The position numbers and the translations under genes are program-made. A stretch of DNA of 64,000 nt from Copromyces sp. CBS 386.78 (Eukaryota; Ascomycota; Sordariomycetes; Sordariales; Sordariaceae), in contig MU839106.1 of assembly GCA_030685235.1 (NCBI GenBank), positions 186,001 through 250,000 on the forward strand. Reading direction: 5' to 3'. Positions within the stretch are counted from its first letter, which is position 1, and the number at the start of each line of letters is the position of its first letter. Below the pieces are notes generated by a model. It ran no database searches. It was not told the origin of the DNA and was given only the letters and a program-made list of their open reading frames with translations. This document shows positions 23,493 to 33,424 of this stretch, piece by piece.

Positions 23493-25652
23493 TCACTGTC
23501 CCTTGCCGAACCTCATATCGAAACCCTTCAGCACTGCCATAATACTTGCAGCCTCGACTTCGATCGGCGCCCACGCTTTGCCCGTTGATGGTTGCTGCAT
23601 ACTCACGCTTCCCCTATATGGCGGAGGGTTAGCAGGCACTGCTCTGAGCTTGGGCAGCCACGAGCCAATGTCATCAGCAGCTTCCTCGAAGTGCCGGTGA
23701 GAGGCGATGGTCTTGTAAGCCTCCGCGCAGGGGATGGACAATCCGAAGTCGCTGGCAGCGACATTGTTGGAGGAAGAAGAAGACGAGTTGGATGATGTTG
23801 GAGCAGGCAGTTGATTGGTGGTCTTGTAGCGGTTGAGGTTGATGGGGACGACAACGTCGTCGTCGTCGTCATCGGGCTTCTCAGTCTTGCAGCATCCACC
23901 GCCGGGACCGCCGCCGCCGCAGCACCCGGATGGGGGAGCAGCGCTACTGCTGCTGTCATTCTGTTGCCTGTTGCGCTCAAAGTTGGCTGCGAGGGAGCGG
24001 CAGAAGAGACCGGACTTGGGATCAGCTAGACACTGAGCGCAAGTACCGGGTCCACCAGGACCACAGCCACCGGTCTTAACGGGCGGCTTGGATTGGGCGT
24101 CATTGTTGGTGTTGTTGGCGCGGTTGAGAGAACCGAAGGCAGGTAGCTTGACAGCGCCCGTAGCCGTGACTTCCATAGGCATGGGGACGACATCGTTCTC
24201 GGACGGTGGCGGTGTGTGCATCTGGACTTGCTGAACGACCGAAGCTACGGTCATGGAGGCAGCCGAGAGGGCCATGGATTCCGCACACACGCAGTAGGTT
24301 CCGTCCTTGCAGAATCCGCAAGATTCCTGCATCTCGACGGAGACCATGGGATGAGACTGTGGCTGGGACTGTTGCTGTACAGGAGCTGGCAGGGGAGTCA
24401 TGTCTGGTACCGTTGTCTCGGGCTTCTTGGACGAGAACAAGTCAGTAAAATCTGTTGCCAACTCGTCGCTTTCGACGCCGGCATCAGATCGCTGCCTCTT
24501 CTCATCAGGACCCAACTCGGGCGAGCTGAGAGACAGTGGCCTCTTGAGGTCGGCAGCCGCAAGAACCCGGATGGACTCCTCCAAACAGGCGCATCTTCCT
24601 TCGGGAGTGCATCCGCCGCAACTCATCAAGAGATTGGAACTTTGCATGAGCTCTTCGGCACAGGCACATGGGCCACTGCTCTGGCAGCTACCGCAGGTGA
24701 CGTCTAGTGGAGACTGAGGGACCTCCTCGGGTGGCGAGATGATCTGGGATATGGAGAAGGGTTGAGCGGTTGGCCGCGGCTCTGCAATGGGGACCGAATC
24801 CACCTTGGGCGCAATTTGAGTGTGCTGCGAAGGTTGTTGTTGCTGTTGCTGTAGATTATAGCCGTTGGACTGCTGCGGCGACAAGCTGTCCCAAGAATTC
24901 GTCAGGGCATTGCGAGCCTGCTTCTCCTTCTCCAACATGTCCTCCAACCAGCGGCATCGTGACTGCAGGGTCTGGACTTGGACCTCGAAATGGCTGATGC
25001 GACCCTGGAGCTCCCTCACGACACGATCGTGTTCCTCCTTTTGCTCCTCCAGCTGGTCCTCCAACTCGCCGACGCGGGCGGCCCTGCGCTCTCGGAAAGC
25101 TCTCTGGGCAGCGCGGTTCTGTGCCTTGCGCTTAGTAGGGGGGGTGTCGGTGGCAGGCTTACGTCCAGGCTTTGGTCGGGGAGGGATGACCCATTCCTTG
25201 CTGGTCATGCTCAAAGGACCTCCTCCTCCCCCAGGAGTAGGGCAGTCGACGGGCGACATGGCTCCTTGGCTAGATACGGAGGCGGCTCTGATGGGGGCAG
25301 GTCCGGGTGCGACACTGGGACGCGGCGCGATGGGAGGCACGCCAGTAAGGTTGGTGGTGGTGGTGGTGGTGGTGATGGAAGTCGATGATGCCGGAGTGGA
25401 GACACCACAGCTTAAGGCTGGAGAGGGGGCCGAAGAGGCCGGGGTCGAGGCGGCACTCGGAGAATCCCGCTTAGCAAAGGTGGCGGCAGTTGTGGTTGAT
25501 GGTGGTGATGATGATGATGATGATGCCTGCTGTAGGGCTGAGAGGTCCATATCCGATTGGAGATGTTGATGATGCTGCACTTGTTGCTCAATGGACATGG
25601 ACACCGAGGTCATCTGACTGGCCATGGGAGCGGCAGAGGTGACGGCTGCCAT
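23493..25652 (-). CDS. hapX: HapX-type bZIP iron-regulatory transcription factor
   Basis: HapX works with the CCAAT-binding complex to repress iron-consuming genes in iron starvation and to activate detoxification in iron excess. Numbering from the first in-frame ATG (25652; about 719 residues), the CBC-binding block SKEWVIPPRPKPGRK is at about 151-165. The basic region KRKAQNRAAQRAFRERR is at about 174-190 and is followed by a coiled coil to about 240. Four cysteine-rich regions follow: CGSCQSSGPCAC (320-331), CGGCTPEGRCAC (345-356), CGFCKDGTYCVC (445-456) and CGPGGPGTCAQC with a further Cys (530-551). A CC...CC cluster lies near 577-588. These regions are known to sense iron-sulfur clusters in Aspergillus HapX. 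The C terminus (LSIPCAEAYKTIASHRHFEEA...VLKGFDMRFGKGQ) is also family-like. The frame stays open upstream of 25652 without another ATG, so a spliced 5' exon adding residues is possible. Confidence 0.93.
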   Translation of the reverse strand: MAAVTSAAPMASQMTSVSMSIEQQVQHHQHLQSDMDLSALQQASSSSSSPPSTTTAATFAKRDSPSAASTPASSAPSPALSCGVSTPASSTSITTTTTTTNLTGVPPIAPRPSVAPGPAPIRAASVSSQGAMSPVDCPTPGGGGGPLSMTSKEWVIPPRPKPGRKPATDTPPTKRKAQNRAAQRAFRERRAARVGELEDQLEEQKEEHDRVVRELQGRISHFEVQVQTLQSRCRWLEDMLEKEKQARNALTNSWDSLSPQQSNGYNLQQQQQQPSQHTQIAPKVDSVPIAEPRPTAQPFSISQIISPPEEVPQSPLDVTCGSCQSSGPCACAEELMQSSNLLMSCGGCTPEGRCACLEESIRVLAAADLKRPLSLSSPELGPDEKRQRSDAGVESDELATDFTDLFSSKKPETTVPDMTPLPAPVQQQSQPQSHPMVSVEMQESCGFCKDGTYCVCAESMALSAASMTVASVVQQVQMHTPPPSENDVVPMPMEVTATGAVKLPAFGSLNRANNTNNDAQSKPPVKTGGCGPGGPGTCAQCLADPKSGLFCRSLAANFERNRQQNDSSSSAAPPSGCCGGGGPGGGCCKTEKPDDDDDDVVVPINLNRYKTTNQLPAPTSSNSSSSSSNNVAASDFGLSIPCAEAYKTIASHRHFEEAADDIGSWLPKLRAVPANPPPYRGSVSMQQPSTGKAWAPIEVEAASIMAVLKGFDMRFGKGQ

Positions 25653-25709
25653 CGGGATGCTGTCGTCGCTGCTGATGGAAATGGGATCAATGTTGCACAA
25701 AGACAGAGG

Positions 25710-25718
25710 ATCTGATAA
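25710..25718 (+). promoter_or_regulatory. Siderophore GATA-factor site ATCTGATAA upstream of hapX
   Basis: The nine bases match ATCWGATAA, the high-affinity site known for the SRE/SreA/Urbs1 family of iron-responsive GATA repressors. The site lies 58 bp before the first in-frame ATG of hapX, in the opposite orientation. In Aspergillus, SreA represses hapX when iron is plentiful, so the site's presence here fits that circuit. The match is seen; the binding is inferred. Confidence 0.6.
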
Positions 25719-27478
25719 GATGATGGAATGCGTTGGTGGATTGGACCGTGGGATGGTTCCGGTGTTCGGTCGGTTGGGTCGGCAGCGTAGGTTTTAAATG
25801 TCGCAGGCAGGTGGAACAGTGGGTTGGGTCGCTGGCCGTTGGCGCTGTGGGGCGCTGAGCCGAAGCCGAGAAAAACGTGGGGCATTAAGGTTGTCCACTC
25901 TTGTCCGGCTTGCCGAGTTTCTTGAAGATGATGACAATTGGTTGGAGATTGATCAAGATAAAGACGGATGTCGTCTAAGATGGAGAAAGGCGACAAGACG
26001 GAATGACGCAGTGTATACAGTGTACCTATGGGAGCTGCTGCGTGGGTGTGGGTAGCGTGTGTGCGCTTGGACCGATGTTAGTTCGTATGTGTTTTTGACT
26101 TGTTCTCGGCGGAGAATATGCACTCGATGTCGAGACTGATGTTTCCAGGTACCTAATGATGGGAAATAATCCAAGGACAAGAGGGGTTGTCGATTTCTTT
26201 TTGGCAAGAACAACACACACGACATGCGGAAAATTTGCAGGTGGGAATGATCCGACAACGCCGGAAGGAGCGAATGTGCTTGTTGGCTAGACCTACCTAG
26301 GATCTCTCGGATGCAAGCGAATTCCGGTCCAGTCTCGCCCACAAAATGAGGGCTCTCACTTGTTTGATTCGATGGCTTGTGGTGTCGATGCCCTGGTTGC
26401 CTGGCTGACGAAAGGAACAAAAAGGCCGAACGAGTCTTGACAGAGGTGCTCCACTGATTGATTGATTGATAAGATTACGGAAAGTGCGCTGGTACAATCG
26501 CAGAATAGCGGCAGTCGCTAGAACCACTTGGGCGTCACAAAAGAGTGGGACACGTCGTGGTGAGAGCGGGGATGGGCTAGGTATTCTAGGTGTCAACCAC
26601 TCAACCTGTCAACCCATCAAAGAACGGAACTGTGCAAGATGTTCAAGATGCCTTGATCCCGAGGCAGAATCGACATGGCGATCTTGCTCATCCCTTAGTA
26701 CCGAGCCAATACTTCGGACTTACGACCGGCTGTCTCCTCACCGTTGGCCATCAGGGTTGCAAGCCATGTCGGCTGAGGGCAAGGGAAAGGGAAGAAGAGT
26801 GTCAAAATGAGCCGTGAATGAGTCAACAGACTTGTTGATTGACTAAAACTTGCTCATCTCGTCCTTGGCGTGGAGTGAGAGTTCCGTTGAGTGTTGTCCA
26901 AGACGCAGACGAGATGTGTTGCTGAGAGATAGCAGTCCCAAATGCTGTAATGAATGGGAACTGTAGAGGTAGCTGTCAGTGAGTGTACCAAACCGTGGCT
27001 TCGATTTATTCTGGAATATGTCCACGTTGTTGTGATAAAATGCAGCATGTCTACCACTTACCCAAGTAGAGCTGGAAGAAAAAGAAAAAAAAAATGAGAA
27101 AATTGCATTCTTTCATCCCACCACATATCCATCACGACCATGATGTTGTATACATCAGTCGTGGTAAGTTTGTTAGCGCGGTTCTTGTGACAGGGGTCTG
27201 CCAAACTTAACGAAAAAACAACGAGATAACCACGTTCAAAACAGAAAATTGGAGAGACTGTATCAAATGGGAAAACGTATCTGGTTGATACCAACTTCTT
27301 GCGCGAAAATCGGTGGAATATTGGTTGAGTTGCGAAGAGTACGTTGTGAAGTCCCACGCTAACGAAATTACCAGGGCTGATGTGTAGTGTAGTCAAGGAC
27401 CCCTGGCACACTTGTCCCCTCCTGCATGGGGGACCCAATGCCAAGAGAAATTATCAGATCGGCCACATCTCCCACTGA

Positions 27479-27483
27479 CCCTC
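27479..27483. repeat. Target-site duplication, left copy (CCCTC)
   Basis: Five bases directly before the left LTR read CCCTC. The five after the right LTR (33015-33019) read CCCTT. The single difference is a C-to-T transition, consistent with RIP after insertion. Confidence 0.7.
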
Positions 27484-27649
27484 TGTGATAATATGGGTCT
27501 GAAAGTAGGGGGTTCAACGTGGCTGTATTGTGTTCTGTTGTGCTAATCTGCACCTGGCTCGATATCTGGCATCTGGTATAAATCCCGCAGCTGATCCGCT
27601 CCTCCGAAATCCCGTGACTGTGTACGTATATATCCCCTGCCGTCTAATA
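27484..27649 (-). repeat. Left LTR (3' LTR of the element)
   Basis: This 166-bp repeat begins TGTGATAATATGGG and ends GTCTAATA on the plus strand. It aligns without gaps to 32849-33014. It is the less mutated copy: of the 15 differences, 13 are explained by changes in the other copy and 2 by changes here. Confidence 0.93.
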
Positions 27650-28860
27650 TACCCCTTTAGATCTGGCGTACAAATTGTACTAGATCTACTTAGAAATGCT
27701 TTGAAATCCTTCCAAAATTAGCTAGAGATAATGCTATTCCTAGATGTAATCCTTAGTTGTTCCTTATTACGGTAGTTTTTAAATTGTTATTCGTGAGAGT
27801 TATTAATAGATATATTCGCCGTTTCGTTGCCCGTATCCTTTTTATTAGAGTCTTCTATACTTTTAGGGCGCCTTACAACGATATTTCTATTGTTAAGCTC
27901 CCGTAGTTGAATTGGTAGCTATTGTAACTTTACAAGTCCTAATTGTTCTAGCGAGGTTAAATAAGTTGCGGGAGGGAGGCTTTTTATAAGCCCGTTAGTA
28001 ATTTGCTCCTTAATCGGTACGTATATTATATTAATTAGTTTCCTCTTTTGTACTTGCCTTAATTAATATTTATATACATTTACGTATTTGAATTTTATAA
28101 TGAATTATATTCCTTCCTTTATAATAAAGTAGATCGTTTATTTATTATTATACCCTATAAGGGTCTCTTTTTAATTTAGGAAATTTAGTGTAAATTCGTT
28201 GAATAGGCGGCGGGTATAAATTACCTCTTTAGTACTTTAGTTTAAAGATAGTAATTTAACCTTTATTAATAAGGTTATAATAGTATTTTATTTATTAGTA
28301 CGTTAATCGATAGTACTATTTAGTAATTGTATTACGAATGCTTATAAATTTTTGCGATTAAGGGAATTATTTGTAAATAAAGAATTAATTATAATATAGA
28401 AGTTTTAGTAGTCTTTATTATTTAGTTAAAGGGCGAAATTTTAAATTATAAGAAAATAGAGGATTACCCAATTTACTACTGCGTAATAAGTAGGATTAGG
28501 GTTGGAATTAAACTGAACGAATTTAGAAATTAGGAAGGCGACGTTTAGTTGCGACGTAACGGTAATATAGAGGATAGAGCCGATTTTTATTTGGTATACG
28601 ACGATTTCGTATAGTATAGTATTATTTTAGTAAGGGAGTAATTCCTTTTTAATTATTAGGGTTATATATAGTTTTTTAATTCGTTTTACTTTATCGGCAA
28701 TCTTTTAAATATATTTACGTTAAAAGAATTAAATTAGCTTTTTTTCGCAGTTTTAAATAATTTCGATATTTAAGAACTACTTTAATAGATTTCTACTAAT
28801 TAATTAATATTTTTTTTCTATAATAGTTACTATTCCTTTAGTAGTAGTGATTTTTTAATT

Positions 28861-29125
28861 TTTATACTTATAAATAATAATAATATCGTTAATATAAAAA
28901 AATAGGAAAATATTATTCTTAACGAGGATATTGGGTTCTATAGGGAGAGGATTTATATTTATAGTAACTAGGGTTTTAGTAAGTTTTTACTGTTAGAGGA
29001 GAGGAGATTTCTATAGATTATATAATACTTATAATAGCCGGAGTACTTAGTTTTTCCTTATATAATTAGGGGGAGGTTTTATATATATTAGTTTATTAAA
29101 TAGTGTATTTACGAATACGTTCTTT
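28861..29125 (-). pseudogene. Copia reverse transcriptase relic
   Basis: On the minus strand two diagnostic copia RT blocks can still be read in order. At about 29063-29120 is VFVNTLFNK..IYIKPPP. At 28885-28896 is YIND, preceded by NNIFLFF and followed by IIIIY; this is the catalytic YVDD box with Val and Asp changed by G-to-A mutation. A block resembling YGL.KSPLL lies between them, with tryptophan and glutamine codons turned into stops. The relic is unambiguously non-functional. Confidence 0.85.
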
Positions 29126-32100
29126 ACGTTATATTAGGTTAAATCGAAGTTGAAGTAGGCCGCTATTATTATTAAGATATAAAATAATTTAATTATTAGA
29201 ATCGCTATATACATTTTTTATACATTATTTTTAAATTGTTAATTTTTACGTATAATTAAACGTATTTTATATTTGAGGAAACGGCTGTTTTAATTGAATT
29301 TGTAGATATATACCTATATTGAGCTAAATATTTCGTTATTTTTAAATTCTTTAATATTAATTTACTTTTAGGATTTAAAATCCTTATATTTATTTAAATA
29401 TTCTTTCTTTACTTCTTTAAAGAGTTTTTTAAAGGGATAAGAATTGAATTATTTATAGTTATTAAGAAGAGGTAGAAAATTAGACCGATAGAGGGTTTTT
29501 AATATACTTTTCGTTTTATAGCGATATATAAATTCTTTTATTATTTTTAATTTAAAATTATAGTTAGGGTTGATTTCCATCCCTTTTTTTTTTATTTCTT
29601 CTAAAAAAGTTTAGTCTACGACTTTATCTCCTTAAGTATTTATTAGTTTGTTCCTCCGTACGAATATAAAGGATGTGGCCTATATAAGGTATTAATTTAT
29701 AATTAGCTATGAATTTTTATTGGATTAAAAGAGGTCGGTTATTAAGAATGCGGTTAAGTTTTTAGGAAGGGTTAGTAAATATTTTTCTTCCTTATTTTTT
29801 AAATTTAAGATTATATTTTAGAAATTTAACGACTTTTATATTAGCAGTATTAACGGGGGTTCTTCTAGAGACCTTTATAAATTTTCTAGACCCGTTTACG
29901 GATTTTGTATTTTAAATTCTTCTTTTTCCTTTAGTATATTCGATTCGTTTAGAAAGTTTTGAATAATAGGGTTAGGAATTCCTTCCTTAATAATATTAAA
30001 CTGGAGGAGATCTATTTACGCGGTATTTACTTAGTAGAAATTTTTTAATTATATAATTAATTTTTTAAGGGAGATATTAAAGGTATTATAAATTTCTTTA
30101 ACGTTATTAAAGAATATTTCATCTTTGTTAAATATAACGTTTTATATAATAACGATAGTATTTGTATATAGGTTTTAGATTTAGTAGATATTAATTGATT
30201 AATACCTTATTAAATACTTAATTTATATATAATCTTTAAGTTTTATAGTTTTATTCTATTCTTTTATTATTTTTGTAGAGAGGGCGAAGGTTTTGCAACT
30301 ATAGATTTTAAGGTGTGCGATAGTTGGGGATGGATCTGTTGGTAGAACGATATTATTTTTGAATTAATAAAACGTTTTAAATCTTTCTTTGGAGGATTTC
30401 TAGTAATATTTAGTTTTAGGAGTTAAATTATATAAATACGTAGTTACTTTAGTAATATTCTAATTATAGTTTATAGGGCAGATTTGTATTCGAACGTATT
30501 ATTACCGCTTTAATTTTCATTATACTCTTTAATCGCTTTACGCTGCCGTTTTAAATTTATATATAAGGCGCTAAGGGTTTGATATTAATTCTTTTATTAG
30601 AAAATTAAATAGTAATTTTCTTATTATTCGTTATTTCATTATTATATTTAATAATACGAAATATTATTTGGTATTTTATTTATAGATTTATAAATAGGGA
30701 TTCTAAATATACGATAATAGAATTTGCTTTTCGGTTATTTAAATAATATATTTAAATAAATTTAGACTATTAATTTATAATTATTATTAAGTTTAAATAT
30801 TTTATATTACCGAATTTTGCCTTTTTATATAAAAAGAAGTCGATAGCGAGATGTAATTTAGGTCCTTCGAGGTAATCTTGAGCCTCCTTACGTACTTAAC
30901 GCTTTAATTTGGCTTTTGTATATAAATTGTAGTAGATTAAATTTAATCCTTTTAATCGAATATTATATATTTATTCAGTAAGTTTAGCGAAGGTATTAGG
31001 GCTAGGGTAATTAAGTCGAAGATGTTAGTAGAAAGGATTTCCTTTTTAGGGTTTCAGCTTAGAATAATTAGAATATTATATAGTAAAAGAAGATTCGTTA
31101 AGGCTATTATTCTATAAAGGGATATATTTTAATATAAATTGGTTATAATAAGAATAGATATTATAAATTAGTGAGTTTGTAAAGTTAGAATATAAGTAAC
31201 TATTTTTATAATTTTAAAAGATTTGTTCTTCTTCGAGTTTTTTTAAGGAAACGAAGTTGTAAACTATATTTAATATTAATACGATATTAGTAAAGTATAA
31301 ATTGTAATTTCCTTTATTATTTTAGATTATTAGTATAATATTATTATATCCTTCGATAGGTATACGTTTATCCCTAGCTTATATATAATTATTAGGGTTT
31401 GTAGGATTTAAGTCGTCGAATTAATTGATTTTATTGAAGATATAAATTATTATATTTGAATTAAGGATTGTTGAATTTCTTAATAGGTATATAGTATTGC
31501 GGTAATTTATAATAGGTATTAAAAAATTACTCTTGCTAATTCGGCGATTGAGTTAGTTTTCGTTATTTTTATTTATTTATTTAAAGCGGTTAATAGCTTC
31601 TTTAAAGTGCTTATCCTTTTTTAAATTTATTTCTACCTGTTTCCGGATAGTAGGGGATTTAACCTAATTATCGAAGGTTATTTATAACTTTATATAATAA
31701 TATTGTTTTAGTTTATAGCTGTAAAATTTATAGAGTTTATACAGTAGTTGGGGTTTTTTTAATAAGGGTAAAGACGAAGAAGAAGTGCGTTTATTTTTAT
31801 TAATATTTTTTTTAAGAGTAGATTTCCTACCGGTTATTTTTATAGCCTCTCCCCGTCCTTTTACTTCCGGGTTAAGTTATTTATTATTATTAGGAATGTT
31901 TTCTTTAGCGGGTTTATTATTTAACGTAACTATAAATACTATATTTTTAAGCGGGGGGGCGCGATTTTTTCTTTAGGTAGCATTCGCTATTATTACTTTA
32001 CGAAAGTCCTTAGTTATAGTTTGGAAGGAGATTTAGAAGTTAGGATTTTTTTCGATTTTTTTATTATATTAGAATTGGTAAATTTTTGCCTAATTATTAT

Positions 32101-32848
32101 AAAGAGAAGATTTGATTATATTATAGAATTCTAAGAATTAGAAGTCGGGTTCGTTAGCGCCGGGGATTTGCTAGGTAATATAGAGGGTTATAGCCGATTT
32201 TTATTAGAAGGTCTAATTAAATTAGTTATAATTTCTTTTCGCAGGGGGTTTGAAAAGGTTAAGAAGGGTACTTCTAGTAAATTTTTTAGCCTTACAATCG
32301 TTAAAGGAAGCGGATTTAGAGAAGTTATTATATTATTCGTATAATTTAATATATTAAATAAGGTTAGTCTTACGGTATTAATTTCTAACAGTTTTAGTTA
32401 TTTATTAATTTAGCGTAGTTTTTTTAATACCTAGGTCCGAAAGGGCCTTAATTTTAATATATTAATCTTATTTTTCGGTTATATAATTACGATAATTGTA
32501 TTTATAAAAGAAATTGTGGATCCGCGTTGCGTTAGAAAGTTTTCGCTCCCTGGTTTTGCGTTTGGCGGGGGTTTCCCTCTTAGGGGGTGTACTTTAGTAG
32601 TTGACAATATTGGGTTCTTCTGGGTTAATAGGCTAGAGTACGCGGTTTGTTGGATTAATATATTTTTAGAGGTTAAGATTTTAGGTTTGGGAGATGAAGG
32701 TATTTTTCTACGTAGGCTAGTTCTTAGGTGCGTTGAGTATAACGTTGTTGTTGGATTTGGTCGTAGACGAAGATATTGTTGTTTCGGTTTTCAGGTTATT
32801 GAATTGTTGGCGATAGCTTTAAACGATTGAATTAATGAGACTTTTAAT

Positions 32849-33014
32849 TGTGATAATATGGGTTTGAAAGTAGGGAGTTTAATGTGGTTGTATTGTGTTC
32901 TGTTGTGCTAATCTGCACTTGGTTCGATATCTGGTATTTGGTATAAATCCCGTAGCTGATCCGCTCTTCCGAAATCCCGTGATTGTATACGTACATATCC
33001 CCTGCCGTCTGATA
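32849..33014 (-). repeat. Right LTR (5' LTR of the element)
   Basis: This 166-bp copy aligns to 27484-27649. Relative to the left copy it carries 11 C-to-T and 2 G-to-A changes on the plus strand. It is followed by CCCTT, the right target duplication at 33015-33019. Confidence 0.93.
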
Positions 33015-33424
33015 CCCTTATTGGCTTGCACTTGCTGTAGGGAGCTCCGACCGCGGGAACAATAAATAACGAAACACGGCCAAAAATAACACTTCATCCA
33101 CACAATTTCAGTCACAACCAACGGGGTCCCCAGCTCTCAACAATAGCCAACGGCCCGAACAGAGATTTCCGACGTTTCCGCATCCGCTTACGCAGCTCAA
33201 CGGCTCATCTGATCAACCCCACACCGCACCGCAATTGCACTGCAATTCACCAACGCCGGGCAGACTACATCCCGGTCCGCATTTCAAGCTCAGGAACGGC
33301 CGAGCTGAATCCGAAACCCGGAGCCGGATCTGATTTAGTCCCACAATTTCCCGGACATCGGCCCCTGAACACCGGCTACACATCCCGGACCTACTTCACC
33401 AGTCCAACCAAACAACCACAAAAA
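33015..33424 (+). promoter_or_regulatory. cog2 upstream region between retroelement and start codon
   Basis: About 410 bp of normal-composition DNA separates the right LTR from the COG2 start codon. It must hold the cog2 promoter and leader unless these now extend into the LTR. No TATA-like or other specific site stands out. Confidence 0.45.

Larger units (their letters stand above)
25653..27483. other. hapX upstream region, to the retroelement border
   Basis: No gene is recognised. This is the promoter and leader of the minus-strand hapX gene. It includes the GATA site at 25710-25718 and a CCAAT box on the minus strand at 25937-25941, which would allow CBC/HapX autoregulation. It ends at the target-site duplication of the retrotransposon. 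Short ORFs at 26.3-26.8 kb look non-coding. Confidence 0.5.
27484..33014 (-). mobile_element. RIP-degraded Ty1/copia LTR retrotransposon, full length
   Basis: The 5.53-kb element is bounded by two 166-bp direct repeats and a 5-bp target duplication, so it is one complete insertion. Reverse-transcriptase remnants read on the minus strand, which places the 5' LTR at 32849-33014 and the 3' LTR at 27484-27649. On the minus strand the LTR reads TATTAGACGG/TATCAGACGG at its start (TG changed to TA) and ends in CA. A polypurine tract (CTAAAGGGG) lies two bases before the 3' LTR. The interior is extremely AT-rich with stops in every frame, while both flanks have normal composition. All 15 differences I count between the LTRs are transitions. 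These features are expected of RIP acting in the sexual cycle. No functional protein remains. Confidence 0.93.

Noticed and set aside
25653..25700. TTG at 25700 as the hapX start
   Set aside because: TTG initiation is not usual in fungi; the first in-frame ATG is 25652. An upstream exon is a better explanation if the frame really extends.
31785..31976. 63-codon hydrophobic ORF inside the retroelement
   Set aside because: AT-rich RIP-mutated DNA produces chance Phe/Leu/Ile-rich frames; it lies on the strand opposite to the element's coding strand.
32516..32830. 104-codon ORF at the right end of the retroelement
   Set aside because: It results from loss of C on the plus strand in the skewed tract; no similarity to gag or any known protein is visible.
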